The notes under the pieces were generated by a model, which saw nothing but the letters and a program-made list of their open reading frames with translations, had not been told where the DNA came from and did no database searches. This document shows, one piece after another, positions 50,317 to 59,610 of a stretch of DNA of 64,000 nucleotides (positions are counted from its first letter, which is position 1; the number at the start of each line of letters is the position of its first letter). The position numbers were made by a program, and so were the translations under genes. The DNA comes from Tritrichomonas musculus (lineage: Eukaryota; Parabasalia; Tritrichomonadida; Tritrichomonadidae), in the NCBI GenBank assembly GCA_039105265.1, contig JAPFFF010000017.1, positions 2,480,001 through 2,544,000 on the forward strand, written 5' to 3'.

Positions 50317-51381
50317 TTTGCGTTTTATAAGTCAAAAAGAATACTTTATAATCATCATTCAAAGCATCTATTGATGAACAAACATATTTTGTGTACATGA
50401 TTGGGACAGTTATTATTGTTTTGTTCTTCAGTGTTTTGTTAGTTTGACGTAAAGGATTTAATAGTTTACATTTAACGTTTCCAGATTCATAACAAATGAA
50501 TTCAGCAAGTTCATTGAACACTCTTCTTCGCTTTTCATGTTTCTTTTCTGTTTTTCCGTAATCGGTGTGAATGAGTATTATATTTTTGGGTTTGTATGAC
50601 AGAAGACCTTTAAATCGTTGTTTTTGTTGAATCTCTTTCAATTGCATTGATTTGGCTCTAATGTATTGCCATTCAAGGTCGCGGTCATCTTGCATCTGTT
50701 GAGGTGTTAGATAAATGTATTTTGATTGTCGTTTGTCAAGGTATTCATCAGTTTCTTCATCAAATGATGTGTATAAAGGATTCAATAAACGAAGAGATGA
50801 ATGAGGTGTGTTATTGTACCATTTAACCGTTTGTAGCATTAATACATTATTTGTCATTCGTTGTTGTGATTGACCGAAGGCGTTTCGTAAAGTTCTGATT
50901 ACTGCATCAACACATTTATGTGCATTCGTGAAAGGTGAATCATCAATGATTAACTTTATTTTGTTTGGGGCTTTGAATTTAATTGACGGTTTGTTTGATT
51001 GGTATCTTTCGTCTCCGTTGCAATAACTTTTGAATGCATTTGATATAAAAGCCTGTTCACCATCACATTTAATTGTTTCGATTCTGATATTCCTTTTATT
51101 AACTAGTTTATCAATCAAGTTAACTCAGTTCTGTCCGCAATCGGTTCAACAATTAAGTATTTCGTGTTTACATTGATTAGGACGAGATAAGCTTTGTTTA
51201 ATGCAAACATTATATCCATTTCCCAACAATGAGGCTCAAATGAGAAGTCAGGTTTTGATAGTTTCTTTACTGTTTTCAATCGGAAATCCGGTATGTATGG
51301 CTCGGTTTTAATGTTTGTGTCTTTGATGTACTTGTATTTAGATTTGAAAGGATAGTTGATTGATTCATTCATTTGAATCAC
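50306..51381 (-). pseudogene. Polinton integrase (retroviral-type, DDE), broken
   Basis: Parts seen: an N-terminal part with the strand EMDIMFALNKAYLVLINVNT carrying the first catalytic Asp, and a distal part with TIKCDGEQAFISNAF (second Asp) and RNAFGQSQQRMTNNVLMLQT ... WYNNTPHSSLRL, the usual rve-core end. A basic C-terminal region with a chromo/SH3-like beta segment follows. Polinton integrases insert the element with a 6-bp staggered cut, which fits the GACGTT duplication. The coding region is not in a single open frame. Confidence 0.75.
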
Positions 51382-51395
51382 AAAAATAAAGCATT

Positions 51396-51450
51396 AATTT
51401 ATGAAGGAACTCTGTTCCCTTTTGCAAAGCAAAATGATTATTTAATGAAA
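51396..51450 (-). terminator. terminator-like hairpin after the capsid gene
   Basis: On the minus strand it reads TTTTGCTTTGCAAAAGGGAA, then a G/A/C hairpin AGGGAACAGAGTTCCTT. It shares the TTTTGCTTTGCAAAA block and neighbouring AAATTGATTTTCATT with the sequence at 42467-42530. It sits between the capsid and integrase genes. Confidence 0.4.
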
Positions 51451-51460
51451 ATCAATTTGT

Positions 51461-53326
51461 TTATTCATTTGCTTGACTTCCTTGTGGTGTTCCGTCATCA
51501 ACATATTCTAATCCGTCCAAAGAAAGTTTGAAATATGTGTCGCGACACAAACATAACTGAACCGGTGGCGGATGTACCGTACCTTCTTCATTGACATTAT
51601 AATATGTATCATTCTTTCCTGTATGAATTGGTTGACCATTGATTTGAATTTGAACGTTTCCAAATCCCCCGTCAAGACCGTCATAACAATATCCTGCACT
51701 CGCTCGTTCAGTTTGAATATTGAAAACAAATGATGTTGCATCACTTAATGTATTCTTGTATCTTGTTCCTTCTGAGTTGTTCTTTGGCATTGTGAAACTG
51801 TCTTCAAACTCTTTTGTGCATTGTAATGTAATGGCATCAAGGTCGCCAGCAGTTAATTGATTCTCAAAGAATCTTGCACCGATTGTGTCAACGTTTTCAT
51901 CTGGAAAGTTCTTGCCACCAATATTCAAATAACAGTTTTGATAAACAGGGTTTTCAAATACAGTCAAATCATTATGATGTTTTGGAAACAGTACAGACAT
52001 CGTGGTCACGTTAATCAATGGAATGTTTAAAGTTGATTTGATTCCGTTTTGAGCTGCAGCAATAGGGAAAGCATGATAATCAACCTTTTGTGATGGAATG
52101 ATGATACCTTCTCGAAGAATGTCTTCAATTCCTTGTCTTGTTGCTTCACAAACACCGTAGCCCTGCATATTAGATTTGCAAAGTGTGATTGTCATTTGAT
52201 TGCATGTTAATACAGCCTTTTGTGATTCATATTTCTTCATTATTGGTGTTTCTTCAACGATTTCAATTGTATAATAGTCTAACATATCTTTAACTCCTTT
52301 ATTTTCATTATCTGGGTTGTGTCTTGCAATCTCTCTCAAGTCAGCAGTTCGTTTAATACCAAATCTTTCATATTCTTCATCTGTGAAATCAAATTCTAGC
52401 TCAATTGGTTCCGAATTAATTGGTGTGTGTTCATCACAAATATTATATTTGAATTTGATTGATTTATCAAGAACACCAGGTATCAATGCTTCATTTCCAA
52501 TTTGTGTGAACTGTCTCTTAAGTTTTCCTTTAGCTTTCAATTCACGTAATTGCTCAAGTTGTTTCATTGATATCTTGTCATCATCTTCGAGGAATGCTTT
52601 TGTTTCAGCAACTGTGTAAGGGTCTAATACTGCCCAAACAAGACCAGCGGGGCTAACTTGAAAACGAATAGCTAAATCACCAATGATTCCGTTAGGGAAT
52701 AAATCAAATGCTTGTAATGCAAGCAAGTCATCAAAAGGTATATTCAAATCAAATCCACACTCAGCTCTTCCATTATCTTTGAAAGAATTAAGATTAACAT
52801 AAACTCCTGCATGTGTTTGTGAATAGTTGCTAATGTTTTCCCATAATGAATGAACGAATCGACGTCTTTTCTTTTCTGTTTCAGGTTTGAGAACTGAATA
52901 CAAGAAACCTTCACGAATTGATTCATTCTGTTGATATCCGACATTGACATTATTATGTAGAATCTCTAACCTGTCAAACAATTGATTTGATGATTTGAAA
53001 CCAACAAATAATTTATAAAGATTTTCAGGGTCTTCAATTGCTTTAAGCTTTGCAATGTCTGTGCTTAATTGGAGATTCAATTTGACGTGAAATGTTAAGA
53101 AACCTTTATCAATATCACTGATGAAGTGGTCAGGATGTGTTAAACTGATTGGTGAATACTGTCCTTGATGAAATGGAGCAGGTTGGTCATGACAATCAAC
53201 TGTCCTAAATGAAAATGAACGTGTTCCATCATTAACGTTAATAATGTTGCGCATTTCCTTGAACGCACCTAATACATTTCCTGGCTCTATTTGATAATTA
53301 TGAGCTCTATCGTTTCTGTATAACAT
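51461..53326 (-). CDS. Polinton major capsid protein candidate (double jelly-roll)
   Basis: A 621-residue protein, open throughout. Size and features fit Polinton capsid proteins: FSFRTVDCHDQPAPF lead, FLTFHVKLNLQL, FVGFKSSNQLFDRLEILHNN, then FDLNIPFDDLLALQAFDLFP and GDLAIRFQV, and a C-terminal block ending VNEEGTVHPPPVQLCLC. The strand-rich halves suggest two stacked jelly-rolls forming pseudo-hexameric capsomers. The call rests on family resemblance, not alignment. Confidence 0.7.
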   Translation of the reverse strand: MLYRNDRAHNYQIEPGNVLGAFKEMRNIINVNDGTRSFSFRTVDCHDQPAPFHQGQYSPISLTHPDHFISDIDKGFLTFHVKLNLQLSTDIAKLKAIEDPENLYKLFVGFKSSNQLFDRLEILHNNVNVGYQQNESIREGFLYSVLKPETEKKRRRFVHSLWENISNYSQTHAGVYVNLNSFKDNGRAECGFDLNIPFDDLLALQAFDLFPNGIIGDLAIRFQVSPAGLVWAVLDPYTVAETKAFLEDDDKISMKQLEQLRELKAKGKLKRQFTQIGNEALIPGVLDKSIKFKYNICDEHTPINSEPIELEFDFTDEEYERFGIKRTADLREIARHNPDNENKGVKDMLDYYTIEIVEETPIMKKYESQKAVLTCNQMTITLCKSNMQGYGVCEATRQGIEDILREGIIIPSQKVDYHAFPIAAAQNGIKSTLNIPLINVTTMSVLFPKHHNDLTVFENPVYQNCYLNIGGKNFPDENVDTIGARFFENQLTAGDLDAITLQCTKEFEDSFTMPKNNSEGTRYKNTLSDATSFVFNIQTERASAGYCYDGLDGGFGNVQIQINGQPIHTGKNDTYYNVNEEGTVHPPPVQLCLCRDTYFKLSLDGLEYVDDGTPQGSQANE

Positions 53327-53380
53327 TTATGATTTAATAAAAAGAATCAATATATTATCTCTTTTATTTACTCTTAAAAT

Positions 53381-53635
53381 ATGGGTATAGGTATATTCAA
53401 CAAGATAAAGAACGGTTTTAGAAAACTAGCCAACAAAGTCAAAGACACAGCACAAAAAGTCGTTGAAAAGCTTCCTCAAGTTGTTAACGTTGGAAGACAA
53501 ATCATTGATAAAGTTAAACCGATTACTGGTCTCATTCCTGGTGTTGGTCAGGTAGTTGATTTCGTTGATAGAGGACTCAGTTATGCTGATAAAGCTGGTA
53601 AAGTTGGTAAATCAATTTTAGATAAAGTTGGGTAA
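53381..53635 (+). CDS. small amphipathic virion-like protein (84 residues)
   Basis: It begins MGIGIFNKIKNGFRKLANKV, a glycine-rich amphipathic basic helix, followed by a hydrophobic Gly/Val/Pro segment (GLIPGVGQVVDFV). This resembles the pVI-like or PX-like minor virion proteins of adenoviruses and Polintons that disrupt membranes. Position next to the capsid gene supports that idea, but the sequence is too short to prove it. Confidence 0.5.
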   Translation: MGIGIFNKIKNGFRKLANKVKDTAQKVVEKLPQVVNVGRQIIDKVKPITGLIPGVGQVVDFVDRGLSYADKAGKVGKSILDKVG

Positions 53636-53665
53636 ATATAATGAAACGTTTTAAATTGAATACAA

Positions 53666-54142
53666 ATGAATGAAAACATTAATGAACTTAAAGTAATAAA
53701 CGAAAACATTAATGAATCAAAAGTGTTTAAATCAGTTGAAGAGTTCAATTTGTTCTATCAAAAGAATATCGAGCAAATGAAAACACAAACGACTAACTAT
53801 TTGAACAAGATTTATAAAATCATCACTAATGACGGTAATGAATACAAAATCACTAAACGTAATTGCAAAGACGGCAAACGCTGTGATGGCAACATTTATT
53901 TGAAGAAAGTTGGGAACACAATCACTAAAACACTCGAAAACGACAACATCAAAGCTGATATATCACTAATGAAGGAATCATTAAATGAATTCACTAAACA
54001 AATCAATCAATTAAACAACAAAAATAAAATACTTGAAGAACATATCAATAAGCTTTCAAATGTTGTTGATCAGCAATCAAAAGTCATTAATGAATACTTT
54101 TTAAATGTTGTTGCTCCTGACAACCACCGAATGATTAAGTGA
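53666..54142 (+). CDS. coiled-coil Polinton protein, 158 residues
   Basis: Starts with two near-identical 10-residue units (NENINELKVI / NENINESKVF). The middle has a basic part with KRNCKDGKRCDGNIYLKK. Residues 110-150 form a coiled coil with heptads rich in Asn and Leu. Unassigned. Confidence 0.55.
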   Translation: MNENINELKVINENINESKVFKSVEEFNLFYQKNIEQMKTQTTNYLNKIYKIITNDGNEYKITKRNCKDGKRCDGNIYLKKVGNTITKTLENDNIKADISLMKESLNEFTKQINQLNNKNKILEEHINKLSNVVDQQSKVINEYFLNVVAPDNHRMIK

Positions 54143-54334
54143 ATCATGATGATTTAATGATTTAGTCGTTTTTGGCTGTGGTTCATGAAATACATTACCT
54201 TTTTCTTTATAACATTTCACTGTCGGTGCTGAGTTTATTTTTGTTCTCTTCTTTTGCATCGTTAATTGTAATCTATCAAAATAGTTTTTGTGTTTATCAT
54301 CATGAATGGTTCTCATTTGATTAATAGCAGACAT
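54101..54334 (-). CDS. possible small Polinton protein, 77 residues
   Basis: A basic, His/Lys-rich ORF (MSAINQMRTIHDDKHKNYFD) facing the previous gene, overlapping it by 42 bases at the 3' ends. No family recognised. Coding status uncertain. Confidence 0.4.
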   Translation of the reverse strand: MSAINQMRTIHDDKHKNYFDRLQLTMQKKRTKINSAPTVKCYKEKGNVFHEPQPKTTKSLNHHDSLNHSVVVRSNNI

Positions 54335-54348
54335 TTAATTGTTATTAA

Positions 54349-54576
54349 ATGAGTGAACTAACAGAATACAAGAAAGAAATACCAGAATTAAAACGTATCA
54401 AACGAGGATTGAAAGAAAAGTGTTATGATTACAAACAATGTCTCAACAATATCAAATCAGGAATGTTGGGCTCTGATGGTCTTGCCGTTCGTGAGTCTCT
54501 TATTGAAGACATCAACAGCCTCAAAAATAAAGTTCATCAGCTTGAGAATGAATTAAATGAATTGTCTAATAAATGA
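54349..54576 (+). CDS. coiled-coil Polinton protein, 75 residues
   Basis: Almost entirely charged helix (LTEYKKEIPELKRIKRGLKE ... INSLKNKVHQLENELNEL). It is convergent with the ORF in the right terminal repeat and overlaps its end by about ten bases. No family recognised. Confidence 0.5.
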   Translation: MSELTEYKKEIPELKRIKRGLKEKCYDYKQCLNNIKSGMLGSDGLAVRESLIEDINSLKNKVHQLENELNELSNK

Positions 54577-54772
54577 GTTCTTCAAGTTCAGCAATTAATT
54601 CAATAGGTCCGTTGAATTTCTTTAGTTGTTCAATAAAGTGATTTATCTCTTTTAGTACTCCGTCAACAACATCATCATTATCGTAGAGGTATTTTAATGC
54701 AGGTCTCCAACCTTTTAGCTTTTTGTTGATTCTATTAATGAGGATGCTTAATTGTTCGGCTTGGTTTGACAT
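54566..54772 (-). CDS. small Polinton protein encoded in the right inverted repeat
   Basis: Identical in sequence to the 68-residue protein at 34713-34919, because it lies in the other arm of the terminal repeat. See that entry for features. Confidence 0.7.
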   Translation of the reverse strand: MSNQAEQLSILINRINKKLKGWRPALKYLYDNDDVVDGVLKEINHFIEQLKKFNGPIELIAELEELIY

Positions 54773-55019
54773 TATAAATTGCTGATAAAAAAATAAAAAA
54801 TTTTTGAAAGTTCTATTTTTCGTTATTTTTCGTTGTTGTTATTTTTGGGAGTTTGTCAATTTATTTAAAATTTGTCTATGCCATTTTGTGAAAGTTTCGA
54901 GGGCTAATTTTGAAAAAGTGGTGATTTTTTGAGTCATGTAGCTGAGGTTTGGGGTCTGTAAATCCTATGACGAGGGGGTCATTTTTTATCCCCTGCCCAG
55001 ACGGTCCACTATCACTACT
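54567..55019 (-). repeat. Polinton right terminal inverted repeat (453 bp)
   Basis: Partner of 34466-34918, same length, so no net indel has accumulated between the ends. The target duplication GACGTT follows at 55020-55025. Confidence 0.93.
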
Positions 55020-55178
55020 GACGTTGATATAGTTATTGCTACTTCATGTATCCAATCAGGTCAGTCACTGAAGGAAAATCTATTGTCTATATTCATTCAG
55101 ACCCCATTAGATACCGTATCATCAGTTGAACAGTTCGTAGGACGAAACAGGAACGAGAATTCAACAGCTTTCATTTAA
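55020..55178 (+). pseudogene. distal part of helicase copy 3, beyond the Polinton
   Basis: It starts with the second copy of GACGTT and carries the segment ATSCIQSGQSLKEN and motif VI FVGRNRNEN, matching the corresponding part of copy 2 (STSSIQNGQSIKEN, FLGRNRNRN). This shows that the Polinton landed inside the helicase coding region. A different, shorter end follows than in copy 2. Confidence 0.8.
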
Positions 55179-55860
55179 ACAACCACAATATGCTCCTAGA
55201 AAATGGAGTGAACAGATGACCAATCCAAACAATTTCTAAATAATCAAATAAGAGGCCAATGAGAAATAACATTATTCATTCATTCAATAGCACTTGCAAT
55301 AGCATTCAATTCATTTCTAAATAATCAAATTCTAAGGCCAAATAAGAGGTCAAATGCATTCGTTCGTTCAAAACCAGCACTCAAATTATGTAAAATGCAT
55401 TAAGGTTAACAGGTTAGATCTAACCTTATTTTTCTATCCCTTATTGCTTCCGGTCAATTCATTTATATATTCTCAATAAGGTCATTTCAGTTCGTTTAAT
55501 AGTGTAGTTAATATATTCGACATCATTCATTCAATTCATTCAATTTGTTCAATAAGGTCAATTCAGTTCGTTTAATATGCTAGTTAATTTGCTTAATACT
55601 ATCATTCATTCAATTCCATTCGACATTATTCGTTCATTCGATTCTATTTCATTCAATAACATCATTCTATTTCATTCAATTCAATTATTCGTTTCATTCG
55701 TTCAATCTATTCAATACTATCATTCAATTCGTTTAATAACACTTATAATAATATCACAACAAGGTTAATTCAATAACAGGTGACGAAAATCGGGTGAGAA
55801 ATCACCTCTTCACCCATGACTGTATTTTTCAAATAAGAGGCCAATTTATACAAAAAAAAC
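55179..55860. repeat. degenerate ATTCA-rich repeat tract
   Basis: About 680 bp dominated by ATTCATTCAATTC-like runs. It contains an imperfect ~75-bp direct duplication (AATAAGGTCA followed by TTCAGTTCGTTTAATA at about 55478 and 55553), three copies of AAATAAGAGGYCAA (near 55245, 55339 and 55833) and a 16-bp palindrome AGGTTAGATCTAACCT at 55411-55426. No gene supported. Confidence 0.65.
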
Positions 55861-55870
55861 ACAGAAAATC

Positions 55871-55943
55871 GGTACTTAGGAGAATCGAACTCATGCCTGC
55901 CGCCGAAGCTGGGAGACATGCTTCATGACTCTACGACTGTACC
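55871..55943 (-). tRNA. tRNA-like sequence, degenerate
   Basis: On the minus strand it is 73 nt, begins GGTACAG and ends AAGTACC (five of seven acceptor pairs). It carries a near-perfect box B (GAGTTCGATTCTC, T-arm with one mismatch) and an anticodon-like arm CCAGC-TTCGGCG-GCAGG (loop reading CGG), followed 13 bases later by a run of eight T. The D-arm is not normal and the variable region is too short. It could be a tRNA relic or a Pol III unit; not a confident functional tRNA. Confidence 0.3.
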
Positions 55944-56014
55944 ATATTTAAACTGTATAATGCGAATATAGTATTGTTTTTGTGCGAGAAATGTGTGAGT
56001 TTAATTACATAGAA

Positions 56015-56212
56015 ATGAGTAAGAATACAACACAAACAAGTCAAGAAGAGTTATACACTACAGACGACTTAACAGTACTTAAACGAGCTATTACCGAGTT
56101 AACTGCTAAGAGAGATTATAAAACTCTTAATACTCTGTTCCGTCGCAATCCGAATGCTAGTAAGTTCTATACGAGAGAGCTTAATGAAGATAATATAAGA
56201 AATAAAAAGTAA
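56015..56212 (+). CDS. small unrecognised ORF (65 residues)
   Basis: Start placed at the ATG giving MSKNTTQTSQEEL; the frame is open a little further upstream, with another ATG at 55991. The protein is polar and helical, with a basic end (LTAKRDYKTLNTLFRRNPNA ... NIRNKK). It sits just past the tRNA-like sequence. No family recognised; it may belong to the same repeat complex as the neighbouring helicase remnant. Confidence 0.4.
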   Translation: MSKNTTQTSQEELYTTDDLTVLKRAITELTAKRDYKTLNTLFRRNPNASKFYTRELNEDNIRNKK

Positions 56213-56485
56213 AAATAATTACACTTTCGTTTTTATATACGATATTTGATATCAGATTTCTTGTAAAACAAATTTTTGTGCATAATCTATGATTAAATTG
56301 GTATAAAATTATGATAAATAATGTAACGTCTCTTTAAGGGGTACCTTTCTGAGGAAAACGATGAAAAAAATTTTTAGTCAAATATTATAATAATAATTCT
56401 ACTATTGCTTAACGAATGAATTCTTAAATGTTCATATCCTATACATTATTTAGAGAAATATAAGGATTTTTATATCAAAGTCTAC

Positions 56486-56719
56486 TTAAATCGCTTTTAT
56501 TATGACTAAAAAAACTATTAATAAAACTGATATTGCAAATATGAGAGTGCTTTTCATTCCAAATCCTAAATTTGTTTGAGTTGATTGATTTTTTCTTGTT
56601 TGTTCTGGAGTTGGGCTTCTTGAATTATTTGAAGACATATGTTTTAATTCTTCTTTTTCAGAAATTGCTTTTTTTCCATTATTTTTTGATTGGATACTTG
56701 TATTTTTAGGTCTCATCAT
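56486..56719 (-). CDS. small tail-anchored membrane protein
   Basis: A 77-residue protein. Residues 1-50 are polar and basic with Ser/Asn-rich SSNNSRSPTPEQTRKNQST. Residues 55-77 form one hydrophobic span ending the protein (STLIFAISVLLIVFLVIIKA). This tail-anchor layout places it in the ER or another endomembrane with its N-terminus in the cytosol. Size and layout are like Sec61 beta or SERP1/RAMP4 of the translocon, but the diagnostic residues of those families are not clear, so no assignment is made. Confidence 0.6.
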   Translation of the reverse strand: MMRPKNTSIQSKNNGKKAISEKEELKHMSSNNSRSPTPEQTRKNQSTQTNLGFGMKSTLIFAISVLLIVFLVIIKAI

Positions 56720-58615
56720 TTTTTAAATGAAATTCAAATCATTATTGAAATATTGAATTATTTTTATTTTTTTTGTATTTAAAAAATTATTATAATTCAA
56801 TTAAATTTATAGCATTTCTATTGAATTTTTCAATAATTCTTTATAAAAAAGGAAAAAAATAAACGGATTATCCAATAAGAAAATAACTTGGAATTGCAAT
56901 CTAAATATTGCTATTATAAAATTAAAAAATAATATAAATTAATAATTACAATATTCTCTATATTCATTATTCAAATTGAAAATATTATAATCAATCTTAG
57001 ACAAAAAATTGTAAAAACCAATTGTAAACCATATATTTAATTTAAAAAAATGCATCATATATAATATACTTATTATAATTAAAACTTTTCAATCATTTTT
57101 TATAAGTGAATAATTATTTGCAAAATAATATAGCAAAACAAAAATATATTTCAGTTCTTTTTAACCTTAATAAATATATAAATTTATATCAATATGAAAA
57201 AATTGTTATTTTTAGTTTTAACCTCATTTTTGCATAGATCATTTTTCTTGAAATTTACAATTTAGAATGTTTTTAAAAAAATAACTCAATCCTTATTATT
57301 ACCAATTATCTGATTTATATATATATTGAAACGGTATAAATCAACATAAATAATCTAGGTCTCAAACTTACAAATAATATATAACATGCACCAATTCATC
57401 AAAGGTCTTTCGAAAAAATTATTATTTTTCTTTATCTGATTTGGTTATTAGCTGTTTGAGCCCTAGATATTCAAAAAAACATATTATATAACAAGAGTAC
57501 CAAAAATGAAAATCATAAAATAAATATTCACTTAGTTATTTCATTTTTAATAATTCAATGATAATTTGAATTTAAACGATAATTTTCAAGTTAAATAATG
57601 ATCGTTTTTTTAAAAATAGTAAACGGGGAAAGGTCCCCCCTAAATTTTTATATGTACTGATAATCAACAAATTATTAAAAAAAAAAACCTATTAAATGCT
57701 TTATAAGACTGAAAACCTATTTACACTATATCACTAAACAAGCATATTAATAAGAATAATGCTATATTTATTTAACATCAATGCTATCATGAAATATATT
57801 ATTTAAAAATATTCAAAAAACATAAAGACTCAATAAAAACACTGATAAAAGAAATGGTATCTAATGCTATACCATTAATTTAAAATTCAAACCGAATTTA
57901 ACTAATTCTATAAAATATTAAATATTTCCAATATTTCTCGTATAGCTTTCTTTAAACTCAAAAAGATCCCATATTTCAAAAATACTTTTTTATAGATATT
58001 TTAATGGTAATAATTATTTTTCCTTATTTCTTTTATTGATCATTTTAGAAGGCATTTACACTTTCCCCTCAAAAAATTGAATTTAAATTCTGGGAACCAT
58101 GCAATTTTCTGAAAAACCGCCGTTTTATATAAAACCTTACTCCCAATAAGAAAATACTTCATCATTGAAAAAGTGGGTTCAGAAAATATTCATTCAAAAG
58201 ATGTAATAAAAAACTGAATTCACCACGGCTGGAACTTTTTAAATTAATATAAACATTTATTTTCTCAATTTTTTTAAATATAGTTGTTGTAAATAATTAA
58301 TTCCCTTTATTGAAAGGATATATTTGAGATTAAAAACGATTTATTAAATTATCACAAATACTTCAAGTCCAATACGTCAAACTTAAAATATCTGGCTTTA
58401 ATTATGAATAATTTATAATATAAAATAACAATGAAGAGAAATGATAATATATCTAAAAATTGATAAATTTTTTTGCAACATATACTGAATTGAGAATATT
58501 TTTTTGGCTTTTGATAAATAGAAATATAAATGATTTAAATATGCAGAGAAAAAATTTATGTTCTCTAAATGATTAAAAAGTATTGACATTCATATGGAAA
58601 AATTGTTCGAAAAAA
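56720..58615. other. AT-rich intergenic DNA
   Basis: About 1.9 kb with no supported gene and no repeat with clear ends. One short C/G run (GGGGAAAGGTCCCCCC near 57627) could form a small hairpin. Confidence 0.6.
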
Positions 58616-58918
58616 TGATAGGCTATGTAAAGTTTTTCGATTTTGACGCTGAAATAAAGCAATTATCCGTTATGATAATTTTCATCTTCCAAACTAAAGG
58701 AAAATCTGGTATTCCGTATCGTCATCAAAATTGAGGCAATAAATTTTCTTTTTCAAAACGAAGTATTGGAATCGTCTTTTATTTGGAAATCGAAAGGAGA
58801 ATTAATCGAAAACCTACTTCATCCTGATGACAAAGATATCATAAAAGATATTCCAATGGTTTTCTCGTGCGATTTAGATAAAATTGCGGCTGAAATTAAT
58901 AAGTTTATTGATATTTAA
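58616..58918 (+). pseudogene. probable disrupted small gene upstream of clathrin light chain
   Basis: An ATG-started frame at 58616 (MIGYVKFFDFDAEIKQLSVM) ends with TGA at 58733-58735. A second frame, open from about 58683 and closing at 58918, overlaps it and has better protein-like composition (VIKIEAINFLFQNEVLESSF, then HPDDKDIIKDIPMVFSCDLD, IAAEINKFIDI) but no ATG of its own. The simplest reading is one gene of about 100 codons with a single frameshift near 58680-58730. No intron consensus is visible. Product not recognised. Confidence 0.4.
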
Positions 58919-58974
58919 TAAATTGTCGCTATCGATAACCGCCAAATTTAACATAGTTTGTTTGCGGCTTTGAA

Positions 58975-58982
58975 TCACTTTT
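58975..58982 (+). promoter_or_regulatory. initiator-like TCACTTTT
   Basis: TCACTTTT lies 18 bases before the clathrin light chain ATG. It fits the trichomonad initiator (TCA, pyrimidine, T, A/T, pyrimidine) at the usual short distance from the start codon. Confidence 0.5.
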
Positions 58983-58992
58983 TTTTATAAAA

Positions 58993-59610
58993 ATGAGCAA
59001 CGATTTATTCTCAATGCTAGATGAACAGGGAGATGCTCAACCAAACTCGCAACCTAATTCTCAGAGTGGACAACTTACTGAACAGCCATTAAACAACAAT
59101 TCTGACAACAATCTTTCGTATCCGAATTCTCAGCAAGGATCTCAACCAGGATCTCAGCAAGGATCTCAACCAGCTTCCCAGCTCGATGATATGCTTGCGA
59201 ATGACGATGACGATGACGACCTATTTACGAGTAATACTAATAACAATAATAGTACGAATGATTTTAGCGCAAATCAACCTACTGAACCTGAAAAACCATC
59301 AGCCCTTATCGAATGGAAGGCTAAAAAGAATGAAGAAATTGCTAAACTCGACTCTGAAGAAGCACAGAAAAATGAGGATATCCGCAATCAAGCTAAAGCT
59401 TCCCTCGACAAATACTACGACAACCTTCACGATTCTCAAGAGAAGCGCGCGAAGCACAATAAAGAGGTAGATGAACAAACTGTTGCTGACCAACAAAGCA
59501 ATGATAATAAATGGGAGAAAACAGTCTCATATATTGATTTTAACCGCTCAGATCTTCATGAACGTGATGTGTCACGCATGAAGTCTCTTCTTTTACAATT
59601 GAAACATTAA
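58993..59610 (+). CDS. clathrin light chain
   Basis: A 205-residue protein. The N-terminal 100 residues are disordered and rich in Gln, Ser, Asn and Asp, with tandem SQQGSQPG-like units and a DDDDDD run. The conserved part starts at about residue 102: LIEWKAKKNEEIAKLDSEEA, then a long charged helix that would bind the clathrin heavy-chain proximal leg, and the C-terminal WEKTVSYIDF ... RMKSLLLQLKH typical of the family. Light chains regulate assembly of clathrin coats on the plasma membrane and endosomes. Length is normal. The start is supported by an initiator motif 18 bases upstream. Confidence 0.85.
   Translation: MSNDLFSMLDEQGDAQPNSQPNSQSGQLTEQPLNNNSDNNLSYPNSQQGSQPGSQQGSQPASQLDDMLANDDDDDDLFTSNTNNNNSTNDFSANQPTEPEKPSALIEWKAKKNEEIAKLDSEEAQKNEDIRNQAKASLDKYYDNLHDSQEKRAKHNKEVDEQTVADQQSNDNKWEKTVSYIDFNRSDLHERDVSRMKSLLLQLKH

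Larger units (their letters stand above)
34466..55019. mobile_element. Polinton/Maverick element (20.55 kb)
   Basis: Family: Polinton (Maverick), a self-synthesising DNA element with capsid genes. It has 453-bp terminal inverted repeats starting AGTAGTGATAG, a GACGTT target duplication and the expected gene set: packaging ATPase, type B DNA polymerase, major capsid candidate and retroviral-type integrase. It also has KilA-N and fibre-like genes and about ten small unknown ORFs. It is inserted in helicase copy 3. It looks largely whole, with about two genes broken (ATPase and integrase). The two ends differ by only about one base in the stretch I compared, so the insertion is recent. No adenovirus-type protease was recognised. 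Confidence 0.95.
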
